From NCBI GenBank assembly GCA_019828595.1, contig JAHQRK010000001.1:2728001-2792000 (forward strand): a stretch of DNA of 64,000 nucleotides. Direction: 5' to 3'. The stretch comes from Aphanomyces cochlioides (lineage: Eukaryota; Oomycota; Saprolegniomycetes; Saprolegniales; Verrucalvaceae). Shown piece by piece: positions 35,240-45,440 of this stretch (position 1 is its first letter; each line of letters begins with the position of its first letter). Both the position numbers and the translations under genes were made by a program. The notes beneath the pieces are model-generated. The model saw only the letters and a program-made list of their open reading frames with translations. It was not told where the DNA came from and made no database searches.

Positions 35240-36413
35240 ATGCAACGAATTGTCCGTCGGTCGTTCTCTTCCCGCTCGATCAACTACCCGAGCTACGTCA
35301 AGATCGTCGAAGTGGGTCCCCGCGATGGTCTTCAGGTACGACAGTGAGCCTCCTGCCAATTTGATGTCGCGCTGTAGAATGAAAAGAGTGTCGTCACGAC
35401 TGCCGACAAAGTGACCTTGATCAACATGTTGTCCGACTCGGGCTTGCCTGTCGTTGAAGCAACATCCTTCGTCTCGCCCAAATGGGTGCCACAGGTACAG
35501 CCGTTCTGCTGTAAGAAATTTAAGCTCATTTCAATTTAGATGGGCGATAATGCTGAAGTCATGAAACAAATCAAACGAAAGGAAGGCGTCTTCTATCCCG
35601 TGTTGACCCCCAACATTAAGGTAATGCAAGTCAAATGAGTGCATGACAATATGTTGAATTTTCAGGGTTTCGATGCTGCTGTCGAAGTCAATGCCCATGA
35701 AGTTGCCATTTTCGGGGCTGCGTCGGAAGCCTTTTCACGAAAAAATATCAACTGCTCAATTGCTGAAAGCTTGGAACGCTTCCAACCTGTGTGCGATAAA
35801 GCCAAGTCTTTGGGCGTGCGAGTTCGCGGTTACGTCTCCTGCGTCCTTGGCTGCCCATATGAAGGAGAGGTCGACCCTGAAGTTGTTGCCAAAGTTGCCA
35901 AGACTCTTCTCGACATGGGCTGCTACGAAATCTCCTTGGGCGACACCATTGGTATTGGCACACCAGGTATTGAACTGCGCATTTCGATCGTATTGTTCAT
36001 TCAAAACTAGGCTCGACTTTCAAGATGCTCCAAGCGACAAAAGAAGTCGTTCCCGTTGAGAAATTGGCCGTGCATTTTCATGACACGTATGGCCAAGCGT
36101 TGGCGAACATTTTGGTCGCACTTCAGGTACGAGATTTTAATTTTAGCAGTTGAGGAGTTTAAAACTCCTCTGACAGGAAGGCGTGAGCGTTGTCGACAGT
36201 GCTGTGGCTGGTCTTGGCGGTTGTCCGTATGCCAAGGGCGCCTCTGGTAATGTTGCCACCGAGGATGTGATCTACATGCTCCATGGCTTGGGCATCAAGA
36301 CTGGCGTGGATTTACAAAAAGTCATGGCTGCTGGCGACTTCATCTCAGGCGTCTTGAAGCGTCCGACAAATTCCCGTGTCGCGAAGGCGTTGCAAAAACC
36401 ATCCAAGCTGTGA
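35240..36413 (+). CDS. HMGCL: Hydroxymethylglutaryl-CoA lyase, mitochondrial
   Basis: Exons 35240-35335, 35378-35494, 35540-35620, 35666-35966, 36011-36126 and 36177-36413 give 315 residues; the five introns are 42-50 bp. The enzyme cleaves HMG-CoA to acetyl-CoA and acetoacetate, the last step of leucine breakdown and ketogenesis. Visible features are [13 protein letters not shown] at the start of the TIM barrel, the metal and substrate region [24 protein letters not shown] with metal-binding His residues, and the active-site signature [16 protein letters not shown] containing the catalytic Cys. The Arg/Ser-rich N-terminus ([13 protein letters not shown]) looks like a mitochondrial presequence. 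Length matches the family (about 325 with presequence). All catalytic motifs are intact. Confidence 0.95.
36152..36170. promoter_or_regulatory. Perfect inverted repeat inside HMG-CoA lyase intron 5
   Basis: GAGGAGTTT and AAACTCCTC flank a single A inside the 50-bp intron 36127-36176, ending 6 bases before the AG acceptor. In RNA it could form a compact hairpin beside the splice acceptor. Whether it affects splicing is unknown. Confidence 0.5.
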
Positions 36414-36974
36414 TTGCTACAACGTCGAGTCTTCGTGGTGCTCGTAGCTCTGCTAATAGGACTAGGCTTGATCCTCCAGTCTTGATAATATCACATGCGT
36501 GGAAGTGTTTTCTCGACTCCGTTCGACATCCTCAAGCTCGAGGATGAAACCGCTTGCTCCCTAATTGTCCTCTCTATATTATAATTCATTTCGTTACAAA
36601 TCTCCATATATTTCTATAAAAACATGATAGAAATGCGGGAAATGATCGTTTCGTGTTGTGATTTGCAAGTTACAAACCGTTACGACCACAATCCCATGCG
36701 CAAAAATGATGTAGACCTTGATTTCTGGTCATGGGACGGGAAATCCACCGTAGGATCGGCATGAAAGGAAGCTAAAGATGAGGAGGATTGCATTGGGATA
36801 GTGCTACAATGGCTGCGATTTTCTCGAGTGGTCAACTACCTCCCCGTTGTTGGATGGAGAAAGGATGTTTGCGCGCAGGTCTTTCCAAGTGATGGCAAAT
36901 GTCTCGGTTGTGCAGTATGTGGGTAAGCCCGCTCGAGAGTGTTCGCTGCTGGTGTCATTTTGCAATTCACCGCT
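36414..36974. other. Intergenic region upstream of histidine phosphatase paralog 1
   Basis: About 560 bp, AT-rich near 36570-36630, with no recognised gene. Confidence 0.5.
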
Positions 36975-37941
36975 ATGGTCGCAGTTGCCTGGAAGGAATG
37001 CTTGATCGTGTCTGTCGCCACGGCGGCGCTCACAAGCTTGACCTGGTACTGGTCAACCTGCAAGGATTTGAATTGCATTTTGTGTCAAAAGAACTCTCGC
37101 CGCAAGCCACGTCGTATTATTTTTGTCCGCCATGGTCAATCGGAGGGGAATGTCAACCCTGAGCTCTACCGAGATACCCATGACAATGCCATGTCCATGA
37201 CAGACCTCGGCAAGTTGCAAGCGCGTGCATCGGTATCAAGGATATCATCGGGGATGGCAAAACGGTGAGTCTTTTCAAGCTTGAGTCATCATGTGATGCC
37301 TACTCTGTGTAGCGCTTCATCGTCTCGCCCTGCTTGCGTACTGTGCAGACGTTTGAAGAGATCATGGAGGCGTGGAAAGATGCCCCCAAGGACTCTGTCT
37401 CGTGGATTGAAGAGCCTCGTATTCGCGAGCAAGACTTTGGCAAATTCCAAGACCCTGAGCAAATTCGCCAATGCAAGATCCAACGGCGCAAGTTCGGTGG
37501 TTTCTTCTATCGCTTCCTCAACGGCGAATCCCCAGCAGGTGAGAGTCTTTTTGGCTCATCTCTTGGTGATCCTGAGCTCTAGATGTGTTTGATCGCGTGT
37601 CCTCCTTCATGGACATCCTCCAGCGCATGTTTGTCCGCCACTCGGCCGTAGAGAATTTCGTGTTGGTCACGATTCGCGTCTTGCTCATGCGCTACTTCCG
37701 GTATTCTATCGGCCATTTCGAACGCCTTGAAAACTTTTACAACGCCGAGTTTGGAGTGCTCGAAAACAATGGCAAAGGCTCGTTTGAGATCAAGAAGATC
37801 ATCCATCCCAAAGTCAACCCCGAGACACTAGAAGTCACCCGTGTGGAGGCCACATCGCTTCGTCTTTGGGAAGATTCATGCTCGAGCCATTCCAAGTACT
37901 CCCATCTATACGACAAGGAGTCGCTCTACAGCGATATGTAA
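36975..37941 (+). pseudogene. Histidine phosphatase (PGAM-like) paralog 1, broken
   Basis: Exons corresponding to the intact paralog are 36975-37264, 37313-37538 and 37583-37941. It keeps the N-terminal membrane helix and the first catalytic motif, IIFVRHGQSEGN. Two lesions are visible. First, exon 1 is 290 nt where phase requires a multiple of three: frame is lost between LGKLQAR and the downstream GIKDIIGDGKT, near 37230. Second, the paralog's VTHGVTIRV reads VTIRV here: 12 bases are missing between two GTCAC repeats, in frame, removing the second catalytic His (near 37670). The rest, including EEPRIREQDFG and the C-terminal domain, is well preserved, so the losses look recent. It could still make a truncated membrane protein. 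Neighbours are HMG-CoA lyase upstream and the transposon insertion downstream. Confidence 0.8.
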
Positions 37942-38205
37942 ACACAAGTCAGCGAGAAGCCACTAGAGATCAACTATGATTCCAAGACTAAATTGCCGAC
38001 AGAATCAATTGGGTCGTCCTCTAACTTGTCGTCGTGGGCTGTCAATGTAGTTGCTGGGCGGGGGTGAATGTTATAGTGTACGGAGGAGCTTAACACGCGG
38101 TATTTGAATCATTGTTTGCATTTCTCCAGCAGAAACTACATGCATGGCCTCTTTGGGAAACTTTTTGAGGTCCTAGTTAAGATTTAGATGACCGATTGCC
38201 AAGTA

Positions 38206-39540
38206 CTACACCATTTGCCGGTTTAGTTCGTTTAACTTGCGATATATTTCGTATCACGTGCAATATATTTCGTATGACTTGCAATATATTTCGAATGACT
38301 TGCATTTAATTTCGTGGCCGGCGACGAAAATCGATTTATATTTCGCATGACTTGCATTATATTTCATACCTCTTGCATTTAATTTCATATTTTTTTGCTT
38401 ATATTTCGTATCACGTGCATTTTAATTCGTAGTAATGCAAAATATATTCAACGTCCTATTGAGATATGACGTTTCACATGTGTTGCAGTGTTGGCTTGAG
38501 CTATGAATTTGCGACGGGCAAGCGCATATGAACTCTGCCGAGCTTGATTGATGCTCGCATTGACTTATATGGTGATTGAAGTGTCCCATCAATTTCTTAT
38601 GAGGTCGATAACAATTTTTTGTTAATTTTTCTATGGACTTTTTCTCTTCTCTGCGAATTTAAATGCACGTGATACGATATACTGCTCTGTTCCGAAATAA
38701 TTGCTACAGTTACATTCTCTGCAGAATTTTTTTTCAAAAATAATCGAAATATTCAACGCTGATTGGCTCAGTAAACAGCTTAGGATCTCCTCTTTGATTG
38801 GTTAATTTGTGGAAACTACAATTCGTCTCCGTTGGCGAGATATGGTGTGTCAAAGTTGACCGACCAGGCGGATAGATCTCTTTTTTTTCGCTGTGGGCTC
38901 ACTGTAGGCATTGAGTCCAATTTAGTCACATATCTAGATTCAGCATCAAAGATAGATGGTGTTAACATAGCAACACCTGCTGGTTCTTGGTGTATAGCCC
39001 GGTTGCAGGTCGTCAGAAGGCTGGGACCTATCAAACCTAGAGATGACTGTCAAACACAGCGCTCTCGCGATGAGAGCCGCCAATAGCCACACCTGACATG
39101 CGCTATAACATAACTGACATTATACTGATGTTAGACTTCGCTATTTCTGTTCTGGGCAAGCAAGATGAACACAGAGAGATCTGAGTTGTCGGGACATCGG
39201 CGCTGTTTGAATAAAAATATTGGAAATCCTGTAAAAGTTTATATAATATTTTGAGGTCGTATACAAAAATCCATATACCCTCATATCCGGACATACTCAA
39301 ATCAACATAAAACAGTGTAGCAATTATTTCGGAACAGAGTAGTATAAGCTAAAAAATACGAAATTAAATGCAAGAGGTATGAAATATAATGCAAGTCATG
39401 CGAAATATAAATCGATTTTCGTCGCTGGCCACGAAATTAAATGCAAGCCATAAGAAATATATTGCAAGTCATACGAAATATATTGCAAACGATACGAAAT
39501 ATATCGCAAGTTAAACGAACTAAACCGGCAAATGGTGTAG
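38206..39540. mobile_element. TA-flanked terminal-inverted-repeat element (outer), interrupted
   Basis: The ends are CTACACCATTTGCCGG at 38206 and its reverse complement ending at 39540, flanked on both sides by TA (38204-38205 and 39541-39542). The inverted arms are more than 200 bp long: left 38206 to about 38432; right about 38653-38681 plus 39343-39540. The arms contain short internal repeats of TGCAATATATTTCGTATGAC type. Between the arms only about 220 bp remain, with no coding capacity, so this is a MITE-like non-autonomous element; TA duplication points to the Tc1/mariner superfamily. A second element (38682-39342) sits inside its right arm. Confidence 0.88.
38682..39342. mobile_element. 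TA-flanked element (inner), nested in the right arm of the outer one
   Basis: 29-bp terminal inverted repeats (38682-38710 and 39314-39342) match at 27 of 29 positions and contain TCTGTTCCGAAATAATTGC. They are flanked by TA (38680-38681 and 39343-39344). Removing the element and one TA restores a continuous right arm of the outer element that matches its left arm at 15 of 17 bases across the join. The ends resemble Stowaway/Tc1-mariner ends. At 38832-39086 a frame contains GVSKLTDQADRSL and GVNIATPAGS, which recall the N-terminal helix-turn-helix of Tc1 transposases; this is a weak match to a relic. Confidence 0.85.
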
Positions 39541-39542
39541 TA

Positions 39543-40103
39543 GATCGCAATGTGCTTTGACGACGGTTGTCAAAAATATCCACGTACAAGTTGAACGCGA
39601 GCTTCAAAAGATAGAGACATGCTCAGACGCTTCTCAAAAGGTCCACAGCTTCTCTGTGTCGATCGTGTAGTTGGGTCGAAGTGCTATAGACAACCGTTTT
39701 CGTCGCGTCCCCGTCAATTGGCTTGCATCATGAAGGACACAAAGATCCAACATCCGCACAAACCGAGTTGTATTTGCGGTGGAGGGAAAAGATCTCATTG
39801 AAACTCTTGTTGATTCCATCTCTCTTGACCAGTCCATCGTATTCACTGATGAATCTACCACAGTGTCCTTCCTTGAACGCATTACTTCGTCTATTTCATC
39901 TCGCTGTCGAGTGGCTTCCACTTGGGTTGGCGAATTGACATTTCGGAGGCATCAAAATCGTTTTTGACCATATTCACACATTTTATCTTGAAATTGGTAT
40001 AGAAATGAAATGCAAAAAACGCTTTTTCGTTTCGATTGTGATTTTCACGTCGGGGCAGCGAAGCACCATTTTGGCTTTCGACACCATTTTGGCTTTCGAC
40101 ACC
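39543..40103. other. Intergenic region upstream of histidine phosphatase paralog 2
   Basis: About 560 bp with no recognised gene. An 18-bp unit, ACCATTTTGGCTTTCGAC, is directly duplicated at about 40068-40103 and ends against the chosen ATG. Confidence 0.5.
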
Positions 40104-41093
40104 ATGTCGACGACGTCTGTGGGATGGAAGGAATGCCTGATCGCGTCGGCGGCGGCCGTGGCGATTGCAAGCGCCACTTGGTACTGGAAGAACTGCAAGG
40201 AATGTGACTGTCTGTGGTGTAAACGGCGCTCGCATTCGCGACCACAACGTGTCATCTTCATCCGACACGGTCAATCGGAAGGAAACGTGAACCCAGAGAG
40301 ATATCGCGACACGCCCGACAATGCAATGCCATTGACGGAGCTTGGCAAATATCAAGCGCGCCAAGCGGGTAAATGCATGAAAAAGATCACAGGCGAAGGA
40401 AAAACGGTACCCTGCTCGTCAAGTCTATCTGTATTCATGACCACGTCTGCAGAGATTCATTGTATCGCCATGTTTGCGCACGATAGAAACATTCGAAGGA
40501 CTCATGGAAGCGTGGAAAGATGCGCCTGAAGGCACAGTATCATGGATTGAAGAACCTCGCATCCGCGAACAAGATTTTGGCAACTTCCAAGACCCTGACC
40601 AGATTCGCGAGTGCAAAATCCAACGACGCAAGTTTGGCGGGTTCTTCTATCGATTCCCAAGCGGCGAGTCTCCAGCAGGTTAGTCGATGCTCATCGAATG
40701 GATCTTCTCAACACGCATGTAGATGTGTACGATCGCGTGTCATCATTCATGGACACTCTCCAACGCATGTTTATTCGCCACGCCGATGTCGACAACTTCG
40801 TCCTTGTCACCCATGGCGTCACGATTCGCGTCTTGCTGATGCGCTATTTCAAGTACTCGATCGGGCATTTTGAGCGCGTGGAGAACTTCCACAACGCGGA
40901 ATTTGTCGTCTTGGAGAACAACGGCAAGGGGTCGTTTGAAATTAAGCAGCTCGTCTATCCCAAAGTAGACCCTGAGACACTAGACGTCACGCCAGTCGTG
41001 TCTACGGCAGTGCGTCTACGGGAATGCAGTGGTGCGCGCCATTCGCAGTACGCGCATCTCTACGACAAGCATTCGCTGTTCTCGGATCTGTAG
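40104..41093 (+). CDS. Membrane-anchored histidine phosphatase (PGAM-like) paralog 2
   Basis: Exons 40104-40406, 40453-40678 and 40723-41093 give 299 residues; introns are 46 and 44 bp. After a short N-terminus, residues 10-28 (ECLIASAAAVAIASATWYW) form one membrane helix, followed by a Cys/basic stretch. The histidine phosphatase fold follows: VIFIRHGQSEGN with the phospho-accepting His55, a basic/acid pocket EEPRIREQDFGNF (about 135-147), and the second catalytic His207 in VTHGVTIRV. The substrate is unknown; the fold includes phosphoglycerate mutases and many phosphatases, and the RHGQSEGNVN and PLTELGKYQA wording resembles fungal Det1-type acid phosphatases. An in-frame ATG at 40005 would add 33 residues including a duplicated LAFDT; I prefer 40104 because similarity to paralog 1 starts there. 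Confidence 0.87.
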
Positions 41094-41241
41094 AATTCCA
41101 AAATGAATGACTGAGATGTTTTAATTGGATATAAATAACTAAATATATTCCAATAGAATATGAAGAAATAGTATAAATTAATTTCATTGGTAATTAATAA
41201 TTGAATTTCTTCGAAAAATCTCAGAGAATCAACACCGCAAG

Positions 41242-41718
41242 ATGCTGCCGATGGACAAAGTCGGGGGGATGGCCATCCGCGCCTTGACAAAGCCCATCGT
41301 GACCGAAATGAAGCAAATTTCCAAGACCCAACCGTGGATGAAGCAAACTTGTGAAGCGGTTGGTAATCGCGTACATCGGTGGACGCTTGTGTCGTCGCTT
41401 TCACTTCGAATGAATGGCAAAATAGCCTTCAAGATCAAAGATCTCTCGTCCGACGATGCGTTCAAGAAAGGCGCGGAATTCCTCGGTGAGACCTTTATCT
41501 TTGCAGTTGCTGTTGGCGTGCTTACGTTTGATTACACGCGAAGTTCTGCCAAGGCGGCACAGAAAGAAAAAGCCCAGCTCGAGCGCGACTTGGATGACTT
41601 TCTCGACATCGACGCTCGATTCCGACGGCTGGAATCGAGCATGCATCGACTGCAACACTCAGAGCGCGACATGCACATGGCACTAAACAATCTATCTTGG
41701 GATGCAATCAAAGACTAG
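41242..41718 (+). CDS. OPA3-like mitochondrial protein
   Basis: A 158-residue intronless protein matching the optic atrophy 3 family throughout. The N-terminus, MLPMDKVGGMAIRALTKPIV, is the family's conserved start and probably targets mitochondria. The middle has GAEFLGETFIFAVAVGVLTF, a conserved hydrophobic segment likely to sit in the membrane. The C-terminal 60 residues form a charged coiled coil with EKAQLERDLDDF. OPA3 proteins act in mitochondrial shape and quality control, mechanism unsettled. Length is close to animal OPA3 (about 180). The gene lies between histidine phosphatase paralog 2 and the convergent CLK kinase. Confidence 0.9.
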   Translation: MLPMDKVGGMAIRALTKPIVTEMKQISKTQPWMKQTCEAVGNRVHRWTLVSSLSLRMNGKIAFKIKDLSSDDAFKKGAEFLGETFIFAVAVGVLTFDYTRSSAKAAQKEKAQLERDLDDFLDIDARFRRLESSMHRLQHSERDMHMALNNLSWDAIKD

Positions 41719-41742
41719 GAAACAAACGACTTTGTCTCTCTC

Positions 41743-43425
41743 TCACGCACTCGTGCCGTGCAATGTTTCAAGCGACACGCCGTTGAAAAATGGATGCTCG
41801 AGTGCTTGGGCGGCCGTCAGGCGTTCCGCAGGGTCCATGGCAAGCATCTTGGTGAGCAAGTCCAGCAATTCCGGTTCGTCATCAATGATCTCTTCCAACG
41901 CCTTCATCTTGCGCACGTGATCCAAGCTTTCTTGACTTGACGACATCTCGGGCCATTTCAACTTGTGGTCCTCGGAAAAGTACTTCGTCGCTTGTCGATC
42001 AGCTTTCGCAACCATGTTGGGTGGAAAGGCGCCAATGCACTTTTGGATCAACGCCATGTGCTCCATATTTTCATGCTACGGATCTCAAGGTCAGGAAAGC
42101 AGTGGGGATCAACACAAAGTACCGTCACAAAGAGCAGTTCTCCAAGGTACAACTCGGCGATGATGCATGCCGCCGACCAAATATCGGACGGAAAGCTCCA
42201 TCCAACACCAAGCATGACTTCCGGTGATCGGTACTGACGCGTGTTGATAATGCCGCTCTTGGATTCATCATCGTATGTTGCCCCGCCAAAATCGATCACT
42301 ACACCATCAAGCATGAAGCAAATGATATCGAGGTATGGACGTACGCTTGACTCGATCGCTAGCTGGTGGGACGAGCTTTCTCTTAAGCGTGGAGAGACGA
42401 GCGCGCTCGCCCGTGTCTTCCTTGTCATCGATAAGCAGGATATTCTCAGGCTTTAAATCCGTATGAATCAAATTGATGCTGTGCAGATATTTCTACAAGG
42501 ACACACAATGGATGAGCATAAGAGGATGATGCAAGAGGAGAGTACCAGCGACGTCAGGAGTTGCCAAGCATAGGCACGGATGGATTCGATCGGGAAGGGT
42601 TTATACTCGTGCTTCTTCAAGTAATCGTAGAGAGAGCAACCCAGTCGTTCGAAGACAAGAATGACATGGCCTCGGAATTCAAACCTGGAAAACTTTAACA
42701 TGAGCGACAAGACGGGAATCAACGGACCATCGAAGCATTTGCACGCATAGTGACGTATCGTTCTCGTCCTTTTCGTTCACATTACGCAGAATGCTCGCTT
42801 CAATCTTGGCAGAATCGGAATATTTTTCGACTTTACGCACGACTTTTAGCGCAACGATGGGTTTGTCGGTGTGCTTCATGTCCACACAGAGCACAACGCG
42901 ACCAAATGTGCCAATGCCACCATCGCCAATTATTTCGTACCGGTTGTCGATCACATCGCCTCGAACACCGTCGTAGCTTCCAATAGTATCATCGTGGGAA
43001 GCGCTGTCGTCGCTCAGATCTTTCTTCTTCGGGCTATCGCTGCGGCAAGCATGTCCTCGATCTGTACTTGCGCTTCGACCTCCACGCATTCTTCGTGAAT
43101 GACAATGGGTCTGCGATCTCTCTCGATGCCTGCGGCTACGACTTCGACTTCTGCGGTTTGTGCGATCATTTCTTCGCGACCGAGAGCGATTTGCCGGGTA
43201 TCTTCCATAATTGGCTCGTCCTCTGCTTCGATCTGGTCGGGTGTTCATCCGCCGAGGATGCGATCGACGGTCACGCGTTCGTCCATCACCACCACCACCA
43301 CCACCGCGTGATGGAGGACCATACCGTGAAAGTCCATTTCCTTGAGAGCCACGTGGTCGACTTCGACTTCTGCTTCGCTTCCTCTCTGGACGGTAATCGC
43401 CGGATCGACGATTGCTTCGGTACAT
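41743..43425 (-). CDS. LAMMER/CLK-family dual-specificity kinase
   Basis: Minus-strand exons 42728-43425, 42546-42684, 42345-42492, 42129-42298 and 41743-42075 give 495 residues; introns are 43-53 bp. Residues 1-150 are rich in Arg-Ser dipeptides, as in CLK kinases that phosphorylate SR splicing factors. The kinase domain shows the Gly loop IGDGGIGTFGRVV, the ATP-binding Lys in VALKVVRK, the catalytic loop LIHTDLKPEN, the DFG motif in VKLIDFGGAT (joined across an intron), and TRQYRSPEV. The signature EHLAMMERILG is diverged to EHMALIQKCIG. The long open frame extends 7 codons upstream only to a TTG, so I used the ATG at 43425. The N-terminal RS region suggests nuclear speckle location by homology. 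Convergent with OPA3, 24 bp apart. Confidence 0.9.
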
Positions 43426-44090
43426 GCGGCGGTCGTCGCTTTTCAACTTGCGATTCGACTGGACTTCCGTTTTGGTTTTTGAATTTTATTTTCGTCATGT
43501 TTGTATTTTTTCAGTGATATCTTTTCCAAGTCGATATAAATTTCAATATAAATTTCTTTTTTGGCTATTTTTCTCGTATTTTGCATCAAACCCAACTAAT
43601 TTTTCCAACGGGACAATCCACCTTGACCTCCATGAATCTTGACGAGTGGCTCGCTGCTCGACCGTCCATGTGGCGAGCCTAGCCCTGAAACAACGTAGAT
43701 ACGTAACATTGAAGCGTTCGAGCCGTCCGATGAGTCAAATTTGTAAAGAAATGGAGGACTTGGAGATCGCTCACAACGAGAATTTGATGCAGTTCCGAAA
43801 CCAATGCGCAGGACACCATGGAGTTTGAAACCGAAGGAGAATGGATGGGAGATGGAAGTCCCAGTAACTGGTGTACACACAATAAACCTCCAAGCTCTAC
43901 CATATCTCCAGAAGCCGTACATGTCTGATCCAGTGCATCAAGGTCCATGACTTCCAAAGGGAACTGGCGACGAGGCGATACATGAGCCGGAAAATCTGCG
44001 ACTCCAACAAGCCACGAGCAACTCCACAATTATGTTTCAATGGTCCTCTCTCTTCAAAATGGTTCTACACATTACACTCTATCAAATGGA
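43426..44090. other. Intergenic region between CLK kinase and cyclase A
   Basis: About 665 bp, AT-rich near 43500-43600, with no recognised gene. It contains the kinase 5' side and the cyclase A 3' side. Confidence 0.5.
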
Positions 44091-45440
44091 TCATTTTTCA
44101 TCGCCAACAGCCGTCGCCCAAGGCAAGCCAGACTGCCACAGTTCAAACGCGGACGGACATGTCAAGGGATCAGCATCGGAGGGCGTTGGACATCTCGGCG
44201 ATGGCGGTATCGGCATGATATCTTGGTCCATGACCGACTCTGGCTCCAAAAAGAACATCTCCAACTGGTGATCGACCGACTTGACGTCGCGCTCTTCTAT
44301 GCGGGCTTCTGGACATTGGTCCAGCAAGGCTAGCGCTGCTTCTCTTGACATATTGATACGCATGGCATGGCTGCTTGTTTCCATGGCCATGGCAGTATTT
44401 ACAGTTTCCCCAAAGAGACAATAGCGTGGCTGTGTTGTCCCGACGACACTTGCAACGATCGGGCCAGTATGGAAGCCAACTCGGATGGAAATGCAACCTT
44501 TTGACGGATCCTCGGGGTCGATCGGCACTTTGGTCGCTGCTTCCACGGCTTCGACCGCAAACTTTGCAATCCGCAGCGTGTGATCTGGCTGCTCGTGAGG
44601 AATGCCAGCGCAGCAAACGAAGGCATCGCCAATGGTCTCGACTTTGAAGAGGTTGTACTTGGCCACAAGGCGATCAAAGTGCGAGTAGAGTGTGTCGAGG
44701 ATTTGCATGACTGCCGTCGGTGGAATCGACGCGCAAATGTCTGTGAAGCCAACGACGTCGCTGTAGAAGACCGTGACTGGATCAAAGTAGTCTGGCGGTG
44801 GCTTGACTCCATGCCGGAGGCTGTCGATGACATGTGAAGGAAGCATGTCGTCAAGAATTTCACGTAATCGATGGCGGAAGGTTTCACGCTCTGCTACGGC
44901 ATTGATGAGCATGAAATTCTGCCGTCGATGTTCCAAATGATCCATGACTTGGCGAGCTAAGAGTGTCAAGGTCTGGATTTGGTCTGACGTGAGTGTCCGC
45001 GGCTTGCTGTCCACGACACAGATCGTACCGATTGGAATCCCATTTGGTGTCGTAATGGGCGCGCCGCAGTAAAATCCGATCGAGCGCTGTTGAACAAGTG
45101 GGTTGTCAGCATAAACAGGATGCTCAAATGCATTGTCGATGATGAGTGGCGCTTCGAACGTGCCTCCATCTGTGATGTCGCCGCCGCGTACGCATTGAGC
45201 GCAAAACATGGTCGCGGGTGTGATATCATCGAAGGAGAAGCTCGCCGATTCCGTGAGTCCTTGCGTCGCTTTGATCCAGAGGCGGCGGCCGTCCCAATCG
45301 ATCAGCGAGATGCAGCTCACGGGTGTTCGACATGTCAAAGCCGCCAGCGTGACAAGTTCACGGAACGAATCTTCTGGCGGCGTGTCGAGGATATTGTACG
45401 CCATCAATGCTTCTTGGCGTCGTCGCATCGAGTCGTCCAT
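44091..45440 (-). CDS. Cyclase A: GAF + class III guanylyl cyclase lacking the catalytic Arg
   Basis: A 449-residue intronless protein. Residues about 25-170 are a GAF domain (SCISLIDWDGRRLWIK, FYCGAPITTPNGIPIGTICVVD), a likely small-ligand or redox sensor. A linker helix (about 180-210) leads to a class III cyclase domain (about 218-390). Metal-binding Asp228 (VFYSDVVGFT) and Asp272 (VETIGDAF) are present. Glu268 and Cys341 (RYCLFG) predict GTP rather than ATP as substrate. Asn348 is present, but the Arg four residues later that stabilises the transition state is Ala352 (VNTAMAME instead of NTASRM). In a homodimer this would be expected to cripple catalysis; as one half of a heterodimer it could still provide both Asp. 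There is no membrane segment, so it is soluble. It is a paralog of the two cyclases to the right. Confidence 0.9.
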   Translation of the reverse strand: MDDSMRRRQEALMAYNILDTPPEDSFRELVTLAALTCRTPVSCISLIDWDGRRLWIKATQGLTESASFSFDDITPATMFCAQCVRGGDITDGGTFEAPLIIDNAFEHPVYADNPLVQQRSIGFYCGAPITTPNGIPIGTICVVDSKPRTLTSDQIQTLTLLARQVMDHLEHRRQNFMLINAVAERETFRHRLREILDDMLPSHVIDSLRHGVKPPPDYFDPVTVFYSDVVGFTDICASIPPTAVMQILDTLYSHFDRLVAKYNLFKVETIGDAFVCCAGIPHEQPDHTLRIAKFAVEAVEAATKVPIDPEDPSKGCISIRVGFHTGPIVASVVGTTQPRYCLFGETVNTAMAMETSSHAMRINMSREAALALLDQCPEARIEERDVKSVDHQLEMFFLEPESVMDQDIMPIPPSPRCPTPSDADPLTCPSAFELWQSGLPWATAVGDEK

